Shown: one piece after another, positions 6,109 through 8,564 of the stretch | Numbering within the stretch: position 1 is the first letter of the stretch | How the letters are laid out: each line of letters begins with the position of its first letter | Assembly (NCBI GenBank): GCA_015229095.1 | Contig: JADGCE010000115.1 | Location: 1-8,564, forward strand | Direction: 5' to 3' | Length of the DNA: 8,564 nt | Source of the DNA: Magnetococcales bacterium | GTDB lineage: Bacteria; Pseudomonadota; Magnetococcia; Magnetococcales; Magnetaquicoccaceae | Notes under the pieces: model-generated | Databases searched by the model: none | What the model was told of the DNA's origin: nothing | The model's input: only the letters and a program-made list of their open reading frames with translations | Made by a program: the position numbers and the translations under genes

Positions 6109-8564
6109 TCACTCTCCCTTTGTCATGGTGGATCGCTCCTCCTCTCGGACCAATCCCCAGCAGGAGTGATAAAAGAGCACCGCCTGCTGCCTGTTGTTAT
6201 CCCGAACGGTTCCCTGCCACCAACCCGCACCCGCTGCAGTCAATGGCAACACCACCACCCAACGCCCCTGGTCCGGCCACCGTTGCCGCCAACCCGCCAC
6301 CGCAGCCGTCAGGTCCGCATCCCAGGCGCTCTCGTCCGACTCGGCGGCATAGACCTGCCGAATGCGCAGTTGGCTGTCGGACCAGACATCAGAACCAGTC
6401 GTGTACCAGGGCAATGCCTGGCCATCCTGCCAACGCAGCAATCGCACAGTGCAAACGGGGTCGCCCAATCGGGTGGGTATCACCCCTTCATCGCTCCATA
6501 AGTGAGGGGTGGCGACATAACCATCTGCCAGTTTCAAGGTATTGAAGCGGGCCTGGGCCGATTGGGCCTGTCTCTCCCCTGCGGCCCGGTCGGTACAGGC
6601 AGAAAGACCAGGTGGTATGGCCTCTGCTGCCTCACCGTAAACTCCCTCTATCAACGCCCGCGCCTGCGTCGGCAGGGTGAATCCGGCAAACCGTTGCAAC
6701 AGGCGGGCACTCCGCCAGAGTTTTCCATGATCTGGATAGACCGCAGCGGTTCCTGGGAGCGGCTCCTTGATCCATTGAGAAGTGGGCAGGTCCATCGCTT
6801 CCGGTCCAAACCACCACAGGATTGGCTCTTGCCGTTGCTCCGGACCGTTCGATGGAGTACCGTCCGCCATGCGCCGGTGCCGGTGCAGCCGCCCGGCCCG
6901 CTGAATGAGCAGATCGATGGGGGCCAGATCCGTGGCCAGCCAATCAAAATCCAGATCCAGCGATTGCTCGACCACTTGCGTGGCCACCACGATGCGCCCC
7001 CGCCGCTGTTCAGGACCGCTGTTCCGACCAAAACAGGCAACCATTTGTTGTTCGATTTCCAAGCGATCTCCCATGGCAAAGCGGGCATGAAACAGGGTCA
7101 GGCGATCTTTTGGCCATCTCTGGCCCAATAGCTGAAACCCCTCCCTGGCATCTGCCACAGTATTCCGCACCCAGGCGACACAAGCCCCGGATGCGGCGGC
7201 TTCCAAAATCTTCTGGATCATCTCCTCCAGAGAACCAATCCTGGTTGCGGCAACGGTCCGCTGGCGGTCGTGTCGGGTCTTTACCGGGATCTCAACAACA
7301 GAGTGGGCATCGATCCGCGTCAGGAGAGGGTACGGATGTTCAGTGTAAGGCAAGGCCGAGCTTGTATAACCCGCTCCCCGCATGAACGAGTCTGCCAACT
7401 CCTGCCGCATCTTGCGGGGCAGGGTAGCGGAAAGCAGAATGACATTTCCCCCCGACTGCGCATGAAATTCCAGCAAAATTTTTAATACCGAGTGCATGTA
7501 GGCATCATTGGCATGGACCTCGTCCACCACCAAGACCTTGCCAAAAAGCCCGATCAGTCGCAGGGATTGATGCTTGGTGGTCAATACCGCCATCAACGCC
7601 TGGTCAATGGTTCCCACACCGACCTGGGCCAGCAGTGCCTTTTTGGCATTGTCGGCCAGCCACGCCCGACAATGCCAACCCGCAGAGATCTCATTACCAG
7701 GCAAAACATCTGCATTTTCTCCGTTTGGTCCCAGCCAGGAACGACGAAAAGAGTCCAACGAATGGCGTGCTCCATGGGCCAAAACCAACGAGGCATCTTC
7801 CTGAAACAGGCGGCGAAAAATTTCTCCCACCCGTTGGTACATGGCGTTTGCGGTAGCCATGGTGGGCATGGCCACATAAAATCCATCGCTTGCGCCAGAG
7901 GCCAGCAACCTGTGGATCAACACCATGGCTGCTTCGGTCTTGCCCGCACCGGTGAGATCCTCCACAATAAAAAGCCGGGCCCCCTCTCCCAGGGAGACGG
8001 TTCCGGCCAACTGTTGCAGGGGAGTCGGCTCCTGCCCAGACAAATGGGGAAACAACCGATGAAACGAGTCTGTCGTCGGTGCGATCGCAGAGTAGACCAG
8101 CCCGGCCTGATGGACCGCCTTGTCTGCCAACTGCTGCGCCCGTTGCCAGTAATCGACCAGAGGGAGAGAATGATTCACGAACGGGAACAGTTCCTGATCC
8201 GACCCAAGCCAATCGGCCAGGACCGTCAGACCAGCCAACCACCAGGAAAAGCGTCTCCAGATCGGACGACAACTACGTGGCAGGGCAGATGGTCGGGATG
8301 AAACGGGCAGGAACTGGTTGACGGCTTGCCAGTACTCATGAATGGCCTGCCGATCCCCGCTGGTGACGGACCCCAGCAGCTTGAACGCCCGGTTCTGATG
8401 GTCCACCGCCAGGGGTGGCTGGCCGTGGTGGCCCATGATGGCCTGCAACCATGGATCCAGGATTTCATCCTGTGTGTGAGCCATCTCTTCCTCCCAGAAC
8501 CACCAGCCCAGGGTATCGTGGCGGACGACATATCCTGGGCTGGGGGTAATGCCCTGTAATGCCA
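6109..8564 (-). CDS. cas3: Cas3, type I-E nuclease-helicase (5' end outside the window)
   Basis: 817 residues are visible; E. coli Cas3 has 888. The frame stays open to the right edge, and the residues upstream of ATG 8484 (ending VVRHDTLGWWFWEEE) match the HD domain, like E. coli NHGAAGLYWFNQD, so that ATG is internal. The start and the first HD metal motif (HD of LHDIGKF) are missing. Numbered from the first visible full codon, the HD motif GHHG is at 44-47. The superfamily 2 helicase follows: Walker A LTGAGKT (203-209), DEVH (347-350), SATLP (378-382), VEQSLDLDFDW and QRAGRLHRH (554-562). The C-terminal accessory domain fills about 640-817. Cas3 is recruited by Cascade, nicks the displaced strand and degrades DNA while translocating 3' to 5'. 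The stop lies 2 nt before cse1, so it is co-transcribed with Cascade. Confidence 0.97.
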   Translation of the reverse strand, partial: ALQGITPSPGYVVRHDTLGWWFWEEEMAHTQDEILDPWLQAIMGHHGQPPLAVDHQNRAFKLLGSVTSGDRQAIHEYWQAVNQFLPVSSRPSALPRSCRPIWRRFSWWLAGLTVLADWLGSDQELFPFVNHSLPLVDYWQRAQQLADKAVHQAGLVYSAIAPTTDSFHRLFPHLSGQEPTPLQQLAGTVSLGEGARLFIVEDLTGAGKTEAAMVLIHRLLASGASDGFYVAMPTMATANAMYQRVGEIFRRLFQEDASLVLAHGARHSLDSFRRSWLGPNGENADVLPGNEISAGWHCRAWLADNAKKALLAQVGVGTIDQALMAVLTTKHQSLRLIGLFGKVLVVDEVHANDAYMHSVLKILLEFHAQSGGNVILLSATLPRKMRQELADSFMRGAGYTSSALPYTEHPYPLLTRIDAHSVVEIPVKTRHDRQRTVAATRIGSLEEMIQKILEAAASGACVAWVRNTVADAREGFQLLGQRWPKDRLTLFHARFAMGDRLEIEQQMVACFGRNSGPEQRRGRIVVATQVVEQSLDLDFDWLATDLAPIDLLIQRAGRLHRHRRMADGTPSNGPEQRQEPILWWFGPEAMDLPTSQWIKEPLPGTAAVYPDHGKLWRSARLLQRFAGFTLPTQARALIEGVYGEAAEAIPPGLSACTDRAAGERQAQSAQARFNTLKLADGYVATPHLWSDEGVIPTRLGDPVCTVRLLRWQDGQALPWYTTGSDVWSDSQLRIRQVYAAESDESAWDADLTAAVAGWRQRWPDQGRWVVVLPLTAAGAGWWQGTVRDNNRQQAVLFYHSCWGLVREEERSTMTKGE

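Noticed and set aside
6109..6112. cse1 starting at GTG 6112, overlapping the cas3 stop
   Set aside because: The ribosome site would be only 1 to 2 nt from this GTG. The ATG two codons later has proper spacing and matches the E. coli N-terminus.
7492..8301. A 269-codon open frame on the plus strand
   Set aside because: It is antisense to the Cas3 helicase region. No domain, no convincing ribosome site, and codon content typical of a mirror frame.

Overview
The window is almost entirely one type I-E (Cascade/Cas3) CRISPR-Cas locus, all on the minus strand. Read in the direction of transcription (right to left) the order is cas3 (5' end cut by the window edge), cse1/casA, cse2/casB, cas7/casC, cas5/casD, cas6e/casE, cas1, cas2, a leader of about 109 nt, and the first repeat of a CRISPR array that runs off the left edge. 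This is the canonical Escherichia coli-type gene order. The Cas1 and Cas2 translations are closely similar to the E. coli proteins as I remember them.

Organism: a bacterium, most likely a proteobacterium and perhaps a gammaproteobacterium. The reasons are the E. coli-like Cas1/Cas2, an E. coli-like leader with an IHF-type site, a repeat of the common I-E class, strong Shine-Dalgarno sequences, and GC content that looks to be in the mid-to-high 50s percent. Nothing here fixes the genus, and a horizontally moved cas locus is a poor taxonomic marker.

Layout: 1-29 is the leader-proximal repeat. 30-138 is the leader, with an IHF-like site, an upstream integrase-anchoring-like motif and a terminator-like hairpin. 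139-1339 holds the adaptation genes cas2 and cas1. 1343-6106 holds the five Cascade subunits. 6109-8564 holds the Cas3 nuclease-helicase without its N-terminus. Junctions are tight: a 2-nt gap for cas3/cse1, a 4-nt ATGA overlap for cse1/cse2, 4 nt for cas7/cas5, 1 nt for cas5/cas6e, 3 nt for cas6e/cas1 and a 20-nt overlap for cas1/cas2. The only real gap inside the operon is 104 nt between cse2 and cas7. I found no operon promoter, so it should lie upstream of cas3, outside the window.

How it works together (family knowledge): Cas1-Cas2 inserts new spacers at the leader-repeat junction. Cas6e cuts the array transcript in the repeat hairpin. Cse1, Cse2, Cas7, Cas5 and Cas6e form Cascade on the crRNA, and Cse1 recognises the PAM and recruits Cas3, which unwinds and degrades the target. 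All visible catalytic and metal-binding motifs are intact and no frameshift was seen, so the locus looks functional. I did not find a previously undescribed system. The points worth a second look are regulatory and architectural.
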